This document shows, one piece after another, positions 1 to 8,407 of a stretch of DNA of 64,000 bases (positions within the stretch are counted from its first letter, which is position 1; every line of letters begins with the position of its first letter). The position numbers and the translations under genes were made by a program. The notes beneath the pieces were generated by a model. The model was not told the origin of the DNA. It made no database searches and saw only the letters and a program-made list of their open reading frames with translations. The stretch comes from Streptomyces sp. NBC_00250. Its GTDB lineage: Bacteria; Actinomycetota; Actinomycetes; Streptomycetales; Streptomycetaceae. Location: positions 3,721,501 through 3,785,500 of the forward strand of contig NZ_CP108088.1 of assembly GCF_036192275.1 (NCBI RefSeq), in the 5' to 3' direction.

Positions 1-4
1 AGGC

Positions 5-535
5 ATGATCACTCACACGGACATCGTCGACACCACCGGGACCGCTACGGCCGCGAAGACCGAGTACGCCCACGAGCACGCCCCCCGCCTCCCCCTCGCC
101 GAGCGCGTCCCCGAGTTCTACCGGGCGATGCTGCGCCTGGAGGCGGCGGCCGCGAAGGACATCGACCCGACCCTGTACCACCTGATCAAGATCCGGGCCT
201 CGCAGGTCAACCACTGCGCCTTCTGCATCGACATGCACACCAAGGACGCACTGGCCGAGGGCGAGACCGTCGAGCGGATCGTGCAGCTCTCCGCCTGGGA
301 GGAGTCCCGGCACTTCTACACCGAGCGGGAACTGGCCGCCCTCGCGCTGACCGAGTCCGTCACCGTCCTCACCGACGGCTTCGTCCCCGACAAGGTGTAC
401 GCCCGCGCCGCCGCGCACTTCGACGAGACCGAGCTCGCCCGGGTCATCAGCGCGATCGTCGTCATCAACGCCTGGAACCGGATCGCCGTCACCACCCGGA
501 TGACGCCCGGCCACTACACCCCGCGCGGCGCGTGA
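5..535 (+). CDS. Carboxymuconolactone decarboxylase / AhpD-like protein
   Basis: The 176-residue protein has the AhpD/CMD redox signature around residues 70-82 (HCAFCIDMHTKDA): a CxxC pair followed by His, in a helical protein. In this family the CxxC pair acts as an alkylhydroperoxidase or thiol-disulfide centre in the cytoplasm; the substrate here is unknown. The stop codon overlaps the GTG start of the next gene by 4 bases, so the two are translationally coupled. Only four bases precede the ATG in the window (AGGC), so an upstream start or the real Shine-Dalgarno cannot be assessed and the N-terminus could be longer. Confidence 0.85.
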   Translation: MITHTDIVDTTGTATAAKTEYAHEHAPRLPLAERVPEFYRAMLRLEAAAAKDIDPTLYHLIKIRASQVNHCAFCIDMHTKDALAEGETVERIVQLSAWEESRHFYTERELAALALTESVTVLTDGFVPDKVYARAAAHFDETELARVISAIVVINAWNRIAVTTRMTPGHYTPRGA

Positions 536-1302
536 GCGTCGGTGCGGGCGTGGGGGTGACCGGGGGCGCGACGGCCGAGGCCCTGCGCGCCCTCCACCGG
601 GACCGGGCCGCCGGCGATCCGCTGGTGCTGCCCGGCCCGTGGGACGCGGTGAGCGCCCGCGCCTTCGAGGCGACCGGTTTCCCGGCGCTCGCGACGCCGA
701 GCGCCGGGATCGCCGCCGCCCTCGGGTACGAGGACGGGTCGACACCGGTGGCGGAGATGTTCGCCGCCGTGGCCCGGATCGTCCGCGCCGTCTCCGTACC
801 CGTCACGGCGGACCTGGAGGGCGGCTACGGCCTCTCGGCCGCCGAACTGGTGGAGCGCGTACGGGAGTCGGGGGCCGTCGGGGTGAACCTGGAGGACACC
901 GGCCCGGACGGCGGGCTCAAGGACCCGGCGGCGCACGCCGAGTGGCTGGCGGAGGTACGGGCCGCTGCGGGACCCGGTCTCTTCGTCAACGCGCGCGTGG
1001 ACGTGTACATCCGCCGGGCGCCCGAACCGGTCCACGCGGCGATCGAGCGCGCCCGGCGCTACACGGAGGCGGGCGCGGACTGCGTCTACCCGATCGCGGC
1101 CCCGCCCGCCGACCTCCCCGTCCTCCGCGCCGCCCTGGGCGACCTCCCGCTCAACACCCTGGCCAGGCCGGGCGGCCCGCCCTTCGCCGACCTCGGACGC
1201 CTCGGCGCGACCCGGATCACCTTCGCCGACGGGCTGCTCCGACAGGCGACGGACGACCTGTCGGCGCGGGCGGCGAAGCTCAGGGACGGCGGGGCTCTCT
1301 GA
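532..1302 (+). CDS. Isocitrate lyase / phosphoenolpyruvate mutase family protein
   Basis: The 256-residue protein belongs to the ICL/PEP-mutase TIM-barrel superfamily. Visible elements are the early SAGIAAALGYEDG segment, the Mg-binding ADLEGGYG motif (about residues 88-95), the NLEDT motif, and the downstream strand FVNARVDVY. Members cleave or form C-C or C-P bonds in small acids (2-methylisocitrate lyase, oxaloacetate hydrolase, carboxyphosphonoenolpyruvate-type enzymes). The Cys-bearing loop of true isocitrate lyases was not seen, so the substrate is left open. The GTG start overlaps the upstream stop (GTGA), suggesting an operon with the AhpD-like protein. It ends at a large inverted-repeat terminator. 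Confidence 0.85.
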   Translation: MSVGAGVGVTGGATAEALRALHRDRAAGDPLVLPGPWDAVSARAFEATGFPALATPSAGIAAALGYEDGSTPVAEMFAAVARIVRAVSVPVTADLEGGYGLSAAELVERVRESGAVGVNLEDTGPDGGLKDPAAHAEWLAEVRAAAGPGLFVNARVDVYIRRAPEPVHAAIERARRYTEAGADCVYPIAAPPADLPVLRAALGDLPLNTLARPGGPPFADLGRLGATRITFADGLLRQATDDLSARAAKLRDGGAL

Positions 1303-1306
1303 GCGT

Positions 1307-1391
1307 CCCCGATTCCCGATCCCCGAGGCCCGACGTCCGAAGTCCTGCCTCGGGGATCGGGGATCGGGAATCGGGGATCGGGGATCGGGGA
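1307..1391. terminator. Large inverted repeat between convergent genes
   Basis: The left arm (about 1307-1330, containing GATTCCCGATCCCCGAGGC) is complementary to a right arm beginning GCCTCGGGGATCGGG at 1347. The right side is extended by several GGGGATC-type repeats to 1391. It lies between convergent genes and is best read as a bidirectional terminator with expanded short repeats. Confidence 0.6.
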
Positions 1392-1419
1392 CAAGGAGCA
1401 GGGATGGAGACCCCCTCGC

Positions 1420-2490
1420 TCAGTACGCGCCGGGCCGGAAGAACTCCAGTGCCACCCGCAGGGATTCACGCTGCTTCGGCCAATCGCCCTCCGGGCCGGC
1501 GGCCAGGATCGCGTAGTGGTTGCCGTCCGCGGCCGTGAAAGCCCGGTCGACGACCTTGCGGCGGCTGCCGTCGTCCCGCGTGTACGCGTACACCAGTTCG
1601 GCGGCGTCGACCGGGGCGCCGGGTTCGCCGGTGAGCCGTTCGAGGCTGATCTCCCGGTAGCCGGTCTTGGTGCTGCGGCCGGCCTCGGAGGTCCCACGCA
1701 GGGCCTCGTACGGCGTGAGACCGGCCTCGGTGACGACGAAGACCTGGAGCAGGCTCCGGCGGTCGGGCGCGTTGTAGAAGACGCCTTGGTCGGACTCCGT
1801 ACGGTCCCAGCCGTCGGGGACCGCGATCGTGAAGCCCTTGAGGTCCTCCACGACGCGGTAGCCGACCGGGGGCGCGCCGTCCGTCGGGGTGGCCGTGCCG
1901 GAGGGCGACGCCGAGTCCGACGGGGCATCCGACGGCGTGCCGGAAGGTGGGGCGGAAGGTGGGGCGGAAGGTGGGGCGGCCGTCGGGTCGGTGGTCCCGG
2001 TCGTGTCCTGCGGCGCCGAGACGGAGGCTGCGGGCCCGCCGCCCGCCGGGGACCGCCCGCCGTCGTCCTTGCCCCAGAGCAGCCAGCCGCCCACGGAGCC
2101 CGCCGCGAGGACGGCCACGGCGACCCCCGCCGCAACGGCCGCCCGCGAGCGCGGCCGGGCCGCCGGGGCGGCCGTTCCGGACGTGGGGTACTGCCAGCCG
2201 CCGGTCTCCGGCACGTAGGTGAGGCCGTGTTCCGGCGCGTACCCGGGGGCGTACGCGGGAGGGGGAGGCGGCGCGTACCTCTGCGGCGGAGGCGAGGACA
2301 TGGGGTCCCGCGGAGGCTCGGGCCGGGGCGGCGGCGGGGGTCTGTCGGGGCCGCCCCCGGCTCCCTCCGCCGGACCGGGCGCCGTCCCCCAGGGCTCCCG
2401 GCTCTTCCCCCCGGACTCCCAGCTCTGTGTCTCCTCGTTCCAGCGGGCCCCGCCCCCGCCGCCACCCCCGTAGCCGCTCATCTCACCCAC
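1420..2490 (-). CDS. Membrane-anchored protein with C-terminal extracytoplasmic domain
   Basis: The protein has up to 356 residues. A Gly/Pro-rich N-terminus (residues 1-115, cytoplasmic) is followed by one membrane segment at about 117-140, a Pro/Ser/Thr linker, and a globular outer domain from about 210 starting with GYRVVEDLKGFTIAVPDGW. That opening resembles the outer domains of the Ser/Thr kinases at 53767-55557 and 55694-58765, so this looks like a kinase-less relative of those sensors. The GTG at 2490 overlaps the upstream stop; an ATG at 2481, three codons in, directly after the TGA, is equally plausible. Function is unknown. Confidence 0.7.
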   Translation of the reverse strand: MGEMSGYGGGGGGGARWNEETQSWESGGKSREPWGTAPGPAEGAGGGPDRPPPPPRPEPPRDPMSSPPPQRYAPPPPPAYAPGYAPEHGLTYVPETGGWQYPTSGTAAPAARPRSRAAVAAGVAVAVLAAGSVGGWLLWGKDDGGRSPAGGGPAASVSAPQDTTGTTDPTAAPPSAPPSAPPSGTPSDAPSDSASPSGTATPTDGAPPVGYRVVEDLKGFTIAVPDGWDRTESDQGVFYNAPDRRSLLQVFVVTEAGLTPYEALRGTSEAGRSTKTGYREISLERLTGEPGAPVDAAELVYAYTRDDGSRRKVVDRAFTAADGNHYAILAAGPEGDWPKQRESLRVALEFFRPGAY

Positions 2491-2890
2491 CGAGCAGGGC
2501 GCCGGCGGCCTGTCCGACGGCCACGCCCGACGCCAGGATCCCGGTCACCGCCCCCGCGTCCGTGAGGGCGCGGCGCAGCCGGGTGAGCCGTCCCGCGTCC
2601 GCCCGGCCCGTGCCCTCGATCTCGTTCTCGGCCTCGGAGAGTTCGGTGTCGAGGGCGGCGGTCTGCTCGGTGGGGACGACCCCGCCGAGGTCGGCGCGGA
2701 GCCGGCGGACGGCCCGGAGCAGTTCCTCCTGCAGCGGGTCGCGGTCCGGCGGGGTCCCGTTGACCGTGCTGGTGACGGTGTTGTGGTCGCCGATGGTGAC
2801 GTTGCCCCCGGTGTTGGTGACATGGATGCCGCCGTGGGCGGCCCGGTCGTCGCCGGTGCCGTTCGCGGTGGTGTTCCCGGTCTCAGCCAC
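2483..2890 (-). CDS. Small protein with amyloid-like motif and helical C-terminus
   Basis: The 135-residue protein starts at a GTG with a clear GGAGG six bases upstream. A longer in-frame extension to 3088 reads as Pro/Ser/Thr/Arg-rich noncoding translation and is not accepted. Residues 20-45 form a Gly/Asn/Thr-rich stretch containing VTIGDHNTVTS. Residues 50-115 are predicted helical (LLRAVRRLRADLG, LSEAENEIEG), and the end (112-135) is a Gly/Ala-rich hydrophobic tail. The start overlaps the preceding small gene by 8 bases and the stop overlaps the next gene, so the three probably form one operon. Function is not known. Confidence 0.65.
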   Translation of the reverse strand: MAETGNTTANGTGDDRAAHGGIHVTNTGGNVTIGDHNTVTSTVNGTPPDRDPLQEELLRAVRRLRADLGGVVPTEQTAALDTELSEAENEIEGTGRADAGRLTRLRRALTDAGAVTGILASGVAVGQAAGALLGG

Positions 2891-3113
2891 GCTTGCCTCC
2901 GGTGCTCGCGTCGGTGAAGGTCTTGCTCGTGACGGTGTCGTGGTTGCCGGGGGTGACGTCGGCCTTGGTGTTCTCGATGAACGTGGCGTCGTCGTCGGAG
3001 CCGAGCTCGCGGACGGAGACCTCGGGGCCCTCGGGCAGCGCGGGTGCGGTGGCCGACCCGGCTGCTGGGGTAAGAACGACTCTGCCAAGACTCCCCCGAA
3101 AGTGTGTAACCAC
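2883..3113 (-). CDS. Small protein sharing the VTxGxHxTVTS motif with its neighbour
   Basis: This is a possible 76-residue protein. Its second half is acidic and polar and carries VTPGNHDTVTS at residues 53-63, identical at 8 of 11 positions to the motif in the next protein. The TGA lies inside the start region of that gene (8-base overlap), which supports translation in this frame. The start is uncertain: the only clear candidate is GTG at 3113, which has no good Shine-Dalgarno and sits inside an 18-bp palindrome. A shorter or leaderless form is possible. No enzymatic domain is visible. Confidence 0.45.
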   Translation of the reverse strand: MVTHFRGSLGRVVLTPAAGSATAPALPEGPEVSVRELGSDDDATFIENTKADVTPGNHDTVTSKTFTDASTGGKRG

Positions 3114-3123
3114 CCATGGTTAC
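3106..3123. promoter_or_regulatory. 18-bp palindrome at the start of the small-gene operon
   Basis: GTAACCACCCATGGTTAC has perfect 7-base arms (GTAACCA/TGGTTAC) around four bases. It overlaps the likely start of the 2883-3113 gene, where a repressor or autoregulator would bind. This is an inference from symmetry and position only. Confidence 0.35.
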
Positions 3124-3236
3124 GGCTGACTTGGCCGTGAACCGGTGGGCCAGCATAGGGGAGGCGGGGGCTCCGTGTCGGCAGGAAATACAGCTCCGCT
3201 GGGCATGAAGGGCGGCGCCGTCACGGCAGAAAAAAC

Positions 3237-3280
3237 GGCGCCCCCGGGCCGTACGGTCGGTCGTACGGTCCGGGGGCGCC
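3237..3280 (-). terminator. Terminator downstream of mdh
   Basis: A GC-rich hairpin lies just after the mdh stop: the left arm begins GGCGCCCCCGG and the right arm ends CCGGGGGCGCC, with CGTACGG repeats toward the loop. A run of A on the + strand (T in the mdh transcript) adjoins it at 3230-3235. Confidence 0.75.
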
Positions 3281-3299
3281 GAGTGCGCGGAGCCTGGGC

Positions 3300-4622
<1,323 letters not shown>

Positions 4623-5717
4623 CTACGGGTTCGCGGTGCAGCCTTCGCTCCCGTCCGCGAGCAGGCCGCAGGCCCGCGCGGCCGTGCCGGAGCCGACCGC
4701 GACCATCGGCGTGTACGCGTCGGTCTCCACCGCCGCCGTGTCGGTGCCCGGGGCGACGGTCGCGCGCCGGGCGTCGTCCCCCACGCGGATGGTCACGGTG
4801 TCCCCGGGGGAGCCCTGGGTGAGCCGGGCCCAGGCGGCGCCGCAGGTCTCGCTGTAGCGGACCTCGACCTGCGCGGCGCCCACGCGGGCGAGGGCGACGG
4901 TGGTGGCGAGGGCGCCACCGCATCCCATGGCCTCGGGGTCCTGGCCCGTGCAGTCCGCTCCCGCGCAGTTCACCCCTGGCGGGAGGCTGGTGCGCTGTGT
5001 GGCGGGCGGGGCGGTGGTGGTCGCGGGCGGGGCGGCCACCCGGTCGTCCTCGCCGTCGGAACCGCCGAGGTCGACGAGGAGCAGGGCGGCGGTGACGACG
5101 AGCAGGGCGCCGAGGACGCCGGCGGCGTAGAGCAGGGCCTTGCGGCGAGGCGAGTCGGGGGTACGCGCGGGAGGTGCGGCGGAAGCCGAGTCGGAGCCCG
5201 GGTTGCGGGGCGGGGGCACTGCGGCGGCGGCAGGGGCCGAAGGCACTGTCGGGCGGGGCGGGTCGACGCGGCGGATCTGCATGGTGCTGTCACCACGGGC
5301 GCCGACGGCGTCACCCGCGGCACCGGCAGCACCCACGTCACCGGCGGCACCGATGCCGCGACCGCGACCGTCGCCGTCCTCGGGCTCAGGACCGGGCTCC
5401 GTACCGGGCTCACCGCGCCCGCCTCCCCAGCCCTCGACGAGGGCGGCGGAGCGGGCCCAGGCGCGCTCCGCGCGCTCCCAGTCGGTCGCGAGGCCCGCCG
5501 GATCACTTCCGGTCACCTCGGCGAGTGCCACGACGGCGCTCCGGGGCGCGGGCTGACGGCCGTTCAGATAGGTGTCCCACGCGGACCGTTCGTGTCCGGT
5601 GCGCTCGGCGACGGCCGTGACGCCGAGGCCGCTGCGGTCGATCAGCCGGCGGAGTCGTTCCGTGAACGCGCGGACGTCCGGGTCGAGTTCCTCCGGCAGC
5701 GCCTTCCAGCCGGCCAT
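4623..5717 (-). CDS. XRE-type membrane regulator with DUF2690 domain
   Basis: The 364-residue protein has an N-terminal Cro/C1-type helix-turn-helix (about 16-70; LGVTAVAERTGHERSAWDTYLNGRQ) followed by an acidic, Gly/Pro-rich linker. A single membrane segment at 194-217 leads to an outer domain (about 249-360) matching DUF2690: CAGADCTGQDPEAMGCGG, then RYSETCGAAWARL and a GD-rich strand. Such proteins are common in Streptomyces and may couple an extracytoplasmic signal to DNA binding, but ligand and targets are unknown. The ATG at 5717 follows GGGGGG. The stop codon lies inside a tandem repeat. Confidence 0.85.
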   Translation of the reverse strand: MAGWKALPEELDPDVRAFTERLRRLIDRSGLGVTAVAERTGHERSAWDTYLNGRQPAPRSAVVALAEVTGSDPAGLATDWERAERAWARSAALVEGWGGGRGEPGTEPGPEPEDGDGRGRGIGAAGDVGAAGAAGDAVGARGDSTMQIRRVDPPRPTVPSAPAAAAVPPPRNPGSDSASAAPPARTPDSPRRKALLYAAGVLGALLVVTAALLLVDLGGSDGEDDRVAAPPATTTAPPATQRTSLPPGVNCAGADCTGQDPEAMGCGGALATTVALARVGAAQVEVRYSETCGAAWARLTQGSPGDTVTIRVGDDARRATVAPGTDTAAVETDAYTPMVAVGSGTAARACGLLADGSEGCTANP

Positions 5718-5895
5718 GGCGGCCCCCCATCGTCCCGTGGCTCCCGTGCCTCCCCTGCTTCCCCGAAGGATGGCAGGTCCAGGGGCGATGCGCGCCCCGG
5801 ATGCGCAGCCGAGGTACCGGAATGGTCACTTCCGTGCCACAGCGCACCGACGGACCTTGAACCCGCCTTGGCACGTACATGACCCTTGATCGCAG

Positions 5896-5933
5896 CGGCG
5901 CCCGCCCTCCCACGGGGGAGAGGGCGGGCGCCG
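5896..5933 (-). terminator. Terminator after folD-DUF3017
   Basis: The perfect hairpin CGGCGCCCGCCCTC / GAGGGCGGGCGCCG has a short loop and sits 18 bases downstream of the DUF3017 gene. Confidence 0.75.
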
Positions 5934-5950
5934 TGCCACGTACGTCCGGG

Positions 5951-6520
5951 TCAGGTGACCGTCAGATGGAGGACGTCCTCCAGGAACGGGATCCTCAGCC
6001 AGGGGCCCGGCTGCACCATGAGCGCGAGCAGCACGATCAGGCCACCCATCACCCCGTACGTGATCATGTCCGTGAAGCGGGACCGGACGGCGAGCATGCC
6101 CACCGAGGGCAGCACCCGGCGCATCACGGCCCCCACGAGGAGCGCCGCCCCGACCAGCATCGTGCCGATCCGGAAGGCCTGCTCGAAGGCGTCCGTACCC
6201 ACCACGAGCAGCCCGATCCCGGCGAGACCGAGCACGGTGAGCAGCGGCCACTGACGGGCGGGTGCCGACGCGTCGCCGGGGGCCGCCCGGCCGCCGCCCT
6301 CGGGCCGCGCGGTGTCGGTGGTGAGGGTGGGCGCCGGCCGCTTCCAGCCGGGGCCGGCCGGGGCCGAAGCCGCATCCGTCGCGTCGGCGGCGTCCTGCGC
6401 GTCGGCGGCGTCCTGCGCGTCGGCGGCGTCCATGGCGTCCGGGTCCCGTCGGCCGTCCTTCGCGGCGCCGTCGGACGGCCCGCCCGGGTTCCCGGCCGTC
6501 CCCGGGGTCCCGGAGGTCAC
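5951..6520 (-). CDS. DUF3017 membrane protein
   Basis: The 189-residue protein has a low-complexity N-terminus containing DAADAQ-type repeats (about residues 27-50). A C-terminal half with three hydrophobic segments follows (LLTVLGLAGIGLLVV, IGTMLVGAALLVGAVM, MITYGVMGGLIVLLALMV) and matches DUF3017. The family usually follows folD in Streptomyces, as here: the GTG start lies one base after the folD TGA, so the genes are translationally coupled. Function is unknown. The coupling to folate metabolism is only positional. Confidence 0.85.
   Translation of the reverse strand: MTSGTPGTAGNPGGPSDGAAKDGRRDPDAMDAADAQDAADAQDAADATDAASAPAGPGWKRPAPTLTTDTARPEGGGRAAPGDASAPARQWPLLTVLGLAGIGLLVVGTDAFEQAFRIGTMLVGAALLVGAVMRRVLPSVGMLAVRSRFTDMITYGVMGGLIVLLALMVQPGPWLRIPFLEDVLHLTVT
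6366..6432. repeat. 15-bp tandem repeat in the DUF3017 gene
   Basis: About four copies of a GCGTCGGCGGCGTCC-type unit encode (DAADAQ)n in the cytoplasmic N-terminus. The units are in frame, so copy-number change would alter length without breaking the gene. Confidence 0.7.
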
Positions 6521-6521
6521 G

Positions 6522-7382
6522 TCAGAGCGCCGCGGCCGCGCGCTCGGCGGCCTCGACGACGTTGACGAGGAGCTGGGCGCGGGTCATCGGGCCGACACCG
6601 CCGGGGTTCGGGGAGATCCAGCCGGCCACCTCGGCGACGCCGGGGTCCACGTCGCCGAGGATCTTGCCCTCACCGTTGCGCGAGACGCCGACGTCGAGGA
6701 CGGCCGCGCCCGGCTTCACGTCCTCCGGCTTGATCAGATGCGGCACACCGGCCGCCGCCACGATGATGTCGGCGTTGCGCAGGTGCGCGGAGAGGTCCCG
6801 GGTGCCGGTGTGGCACTGGGTCACGGTCGCGTTCTCGGAGCGGCGGGTGAGGATGAGCGGCATCGGACGGCCGATGGTGACACCGCGGCCGACGACCACG
6901 ACCTCCGCGCCGTTGATCTCCACGCCGTGCGCGCGGAGCAGCGTGATGACGCCGTTCGGCGTGCAGGGCAGCGGGGCGGGCTCGTTCAGCACCAGTCGGC
7001 CGAGGTTGGTCGGGTGCAGGCCGTCCGCGTCCTTGGCCGGGTCCATCAGCTCCAGGATCCGGTTCTCGTCGATGCCCTTCGGCAGCGGGAGCTGGACGAT
7101 GTAACCGGTGCAGGTCGGGTCCTCGTTGAGCTCCCGTACGACCGCCTCGATCTCCTCCTGCGTCGCGGTGGCCGGAAGGTGGCGCTGGATGGAGGCGATG
7201 CCGACCTGGGCGCAGTCGCGGTGCTTGCCCGCCACGTACTTCTGGCTGGCCGGGTCGTCGCCGACGAGGACGGTGCCCAGGCCGGGCGTGACGCCCTGCT
7301 CCTTGAGGGCCGCCACACGGACGGTCAGATCGGACTTGATCGCGGCTGCGGTGGCCTTGCCATCGAGAATCTGGGCGCTCAT
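6522..7382 (-). CDS. folD: Bifunctional 5,10-methylene-THF dehydrogenase/cyclohydrolase FolD
   Basis: FolD interconverts methylene-, methenyl- and 10-formyl-tetrahydrofolate in the cytoplasm and supplies one-carbon units for purine synthesis (purH and purN are nearby). The 286-residue length is typical. Visible are the Lys-bearing [14 protein letters not shown] segment, the [12 protein letters not shown] motif, [11 protein letters not shown], the [13 protein letters not shown] nucleotide-binding loop, and the C-terminal [26 protein letters not shown] signature. The start is ATG at 7382, set by a strong GGGAGGAT 8 bases upstream; the open frame extends further upstream but reads as noncoding. 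Confidence 0.97.
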   Translation of the reverse strand: MSAQILDGKATAAAIKSDLTVRVAALKEQGVTPGLGTVLVGDDPASQKYVAGKHRDCAQVGIASIQRHLPATATQEEIEAVVRELNEDPTCTGYIVQLPLPKGIDENRILELMDPAKDADGLHPTNLGRLVLNEPAPLPCTPNGVITLLRAHGVEINGAEVVVVGRGVTIGRPMPLILTRRSENATVTQCHTGTRDLSAHLRNADIIVAAAGVPHLIKPEDVKPGAAVLDVGVSRNGEGKILGDVDPGVAEVAGWISPNPGGVGPMTRAQLLVNVVEAAERAAAAL

Positions 7383-7484
7383 GGTGACATCCTCCCGGAT
7401 GACCCCCGCCTTGTTCCAATTCGCTCGTGCCGGGCGGCCGCTCCCGCGGAGCGACGGGTTGCACTTGCACAACTCCGATGCGTA

Positions 7485-7504
7485 TCGACTGGACAAAAAG
7501 TCGA
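7485..7504. promoter_or_regulatory. Inverted repeat in the folD divergent promoter region
   Basis: TCGACTGGACAAAAAGTCGA has 6-base arms around an A-rich centre. It lies about 100 bases upstream of folD and 130 bases upstream of the divergent membrane-protein gene, so it could be an operator for either. Only symmetry and position support it. Confidence 0.25.
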
Positions 7505-7634
7505 CGTTGCGACCACGATGATCGGCGAAGTACCGCGGAAAGTGCCGGGGGGAATCCGCTCACAACCGTGAAGAGTCCTCCGCGCGGGCCGCGTCGTCCC
7601 CGCAAAGAGAAAAATTTCACGGAGGAATCCCGCG

Positions 7635-8231
7635 ATGAGCTTCGGTGACCCGAACAACCCCTACGGCCCGCCGCAGGGCCAGGGCCAGGGCCAGCAGCCC
7701 GGCTACGGCTACCCGCAGCAGGCCCCCCAGGGCGTGCCGCCGCAGCAGGGCTACGGCTACCCCGCGGCTCCGCCGATCTCTCCGTACGGCCCCGGTGGCT
7801 ACCCGCAGGGCCCGGCCAAGATGCCCGGAATGATGACCGCCGCGCGCGTGCTGCTCTTCATCATCGGCGGCCTGCAGATCGTCGTCGGCGTCATCGCGGC
7901 CATCGCGATCGGCGCCGCCTCCAGCGCGGTCGACGACTCGGACGCGGCCACCGGCCTCGCCGGCCTCGGCTTCGCCATCGTCGCCGTCCTGCTGGCCTTC
8001 GCCGGCCTGGCGATCTTCCTCGGTGTCCGGTTCTCCAAGGGCGGCACCGCGATCCGCGTCATCACGATCATCTACGCCTCGCTGATGATCGTCGGTTCGC
8101 TCGGCAACTTCGCCCAGGGCGAGCCCAGCGGCGTCTTCGGCGGCGTCATCAGCCTCGCCATCAGCGGCGTCATCCTCGCCTCGATGATCGGCTCGCAGGC
8201 GTCGGCCTGGTTCAACCGCCCGCGCTACTGA
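7635..8231 (+). CDS. Gly/Pro/Tyr/Gln-rich small membrane protein
   Basis: In this 198-residue protein the first 60 residues are low complexity (repeats such as GYGYP, QGQGQ, PYGP). They precede four hydrophobic segments (about 68-94, 108-130, 140-162 and 165-188). It resembles the common actinobacterial membrane proteins with disordered Gly/Pro/Tyr-rich cytoplasmic heads, whose role is unknown. The start is supported by GGAGG eight bases upstream. The gene is divergent from folD and ends at a very strong terminator. Confidence 0.8.
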   Translation: MSFGDPNNPYGPPQGQGQGQQPGYGYPQQAPQGVPPQQGYGYPAAPPISPYGPGGYPQGPAKMPGMMTAARVLLFIIGGLQIVVGVIAAIAIGAASSAVDDSDAATGLAGLGFAIVAVLLAFAGLAIFLGVRFSKGGTAIRVITIIYASLMIVGSLGNFAQGEPSGVFGGVISLAISGVILASMIGSQASAWFNRPRY

Positions 8232-8255
8232 GCACGGGGCGCACGGCACACGCAA

Positions 8256-8308
8256 GACGAGGAGGGCCCCGTTCCAGGTGATTCACCTGGAACGGGGCCC
8301 TCCTCGTC
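8256..8308. terminator. Bidirectional terminator
   Basis: A perfect 25-bp inverted repeat (arms 8256-8280 and 8284-8308, beginning GACGAGGAGGGCCCCGTTCC) with a 3-base loop lies between convergent genes. Confidence 0.85.
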
Positions 8309-8407
8309 GTACGGGGCCTGCCCCAGGACGTCGTACGGGGCCGGGCGACGTCCTGGCCGGGCCGGTCGACGTCCGGCCGACTCGGTCGACGCCCTGCGCC
8401 TCCGCCG

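Noticed and set aside
2891..3088. In-frame N-terminal extension of the 2483-2890 gene from a TTG at 3088
   Set aside because: The translation is Pro/Thr/Arg-rich as in a wrong frame, and a GGAGG-GTG start at 2890 is clear; the other frame carries the motif-bearing small gene.
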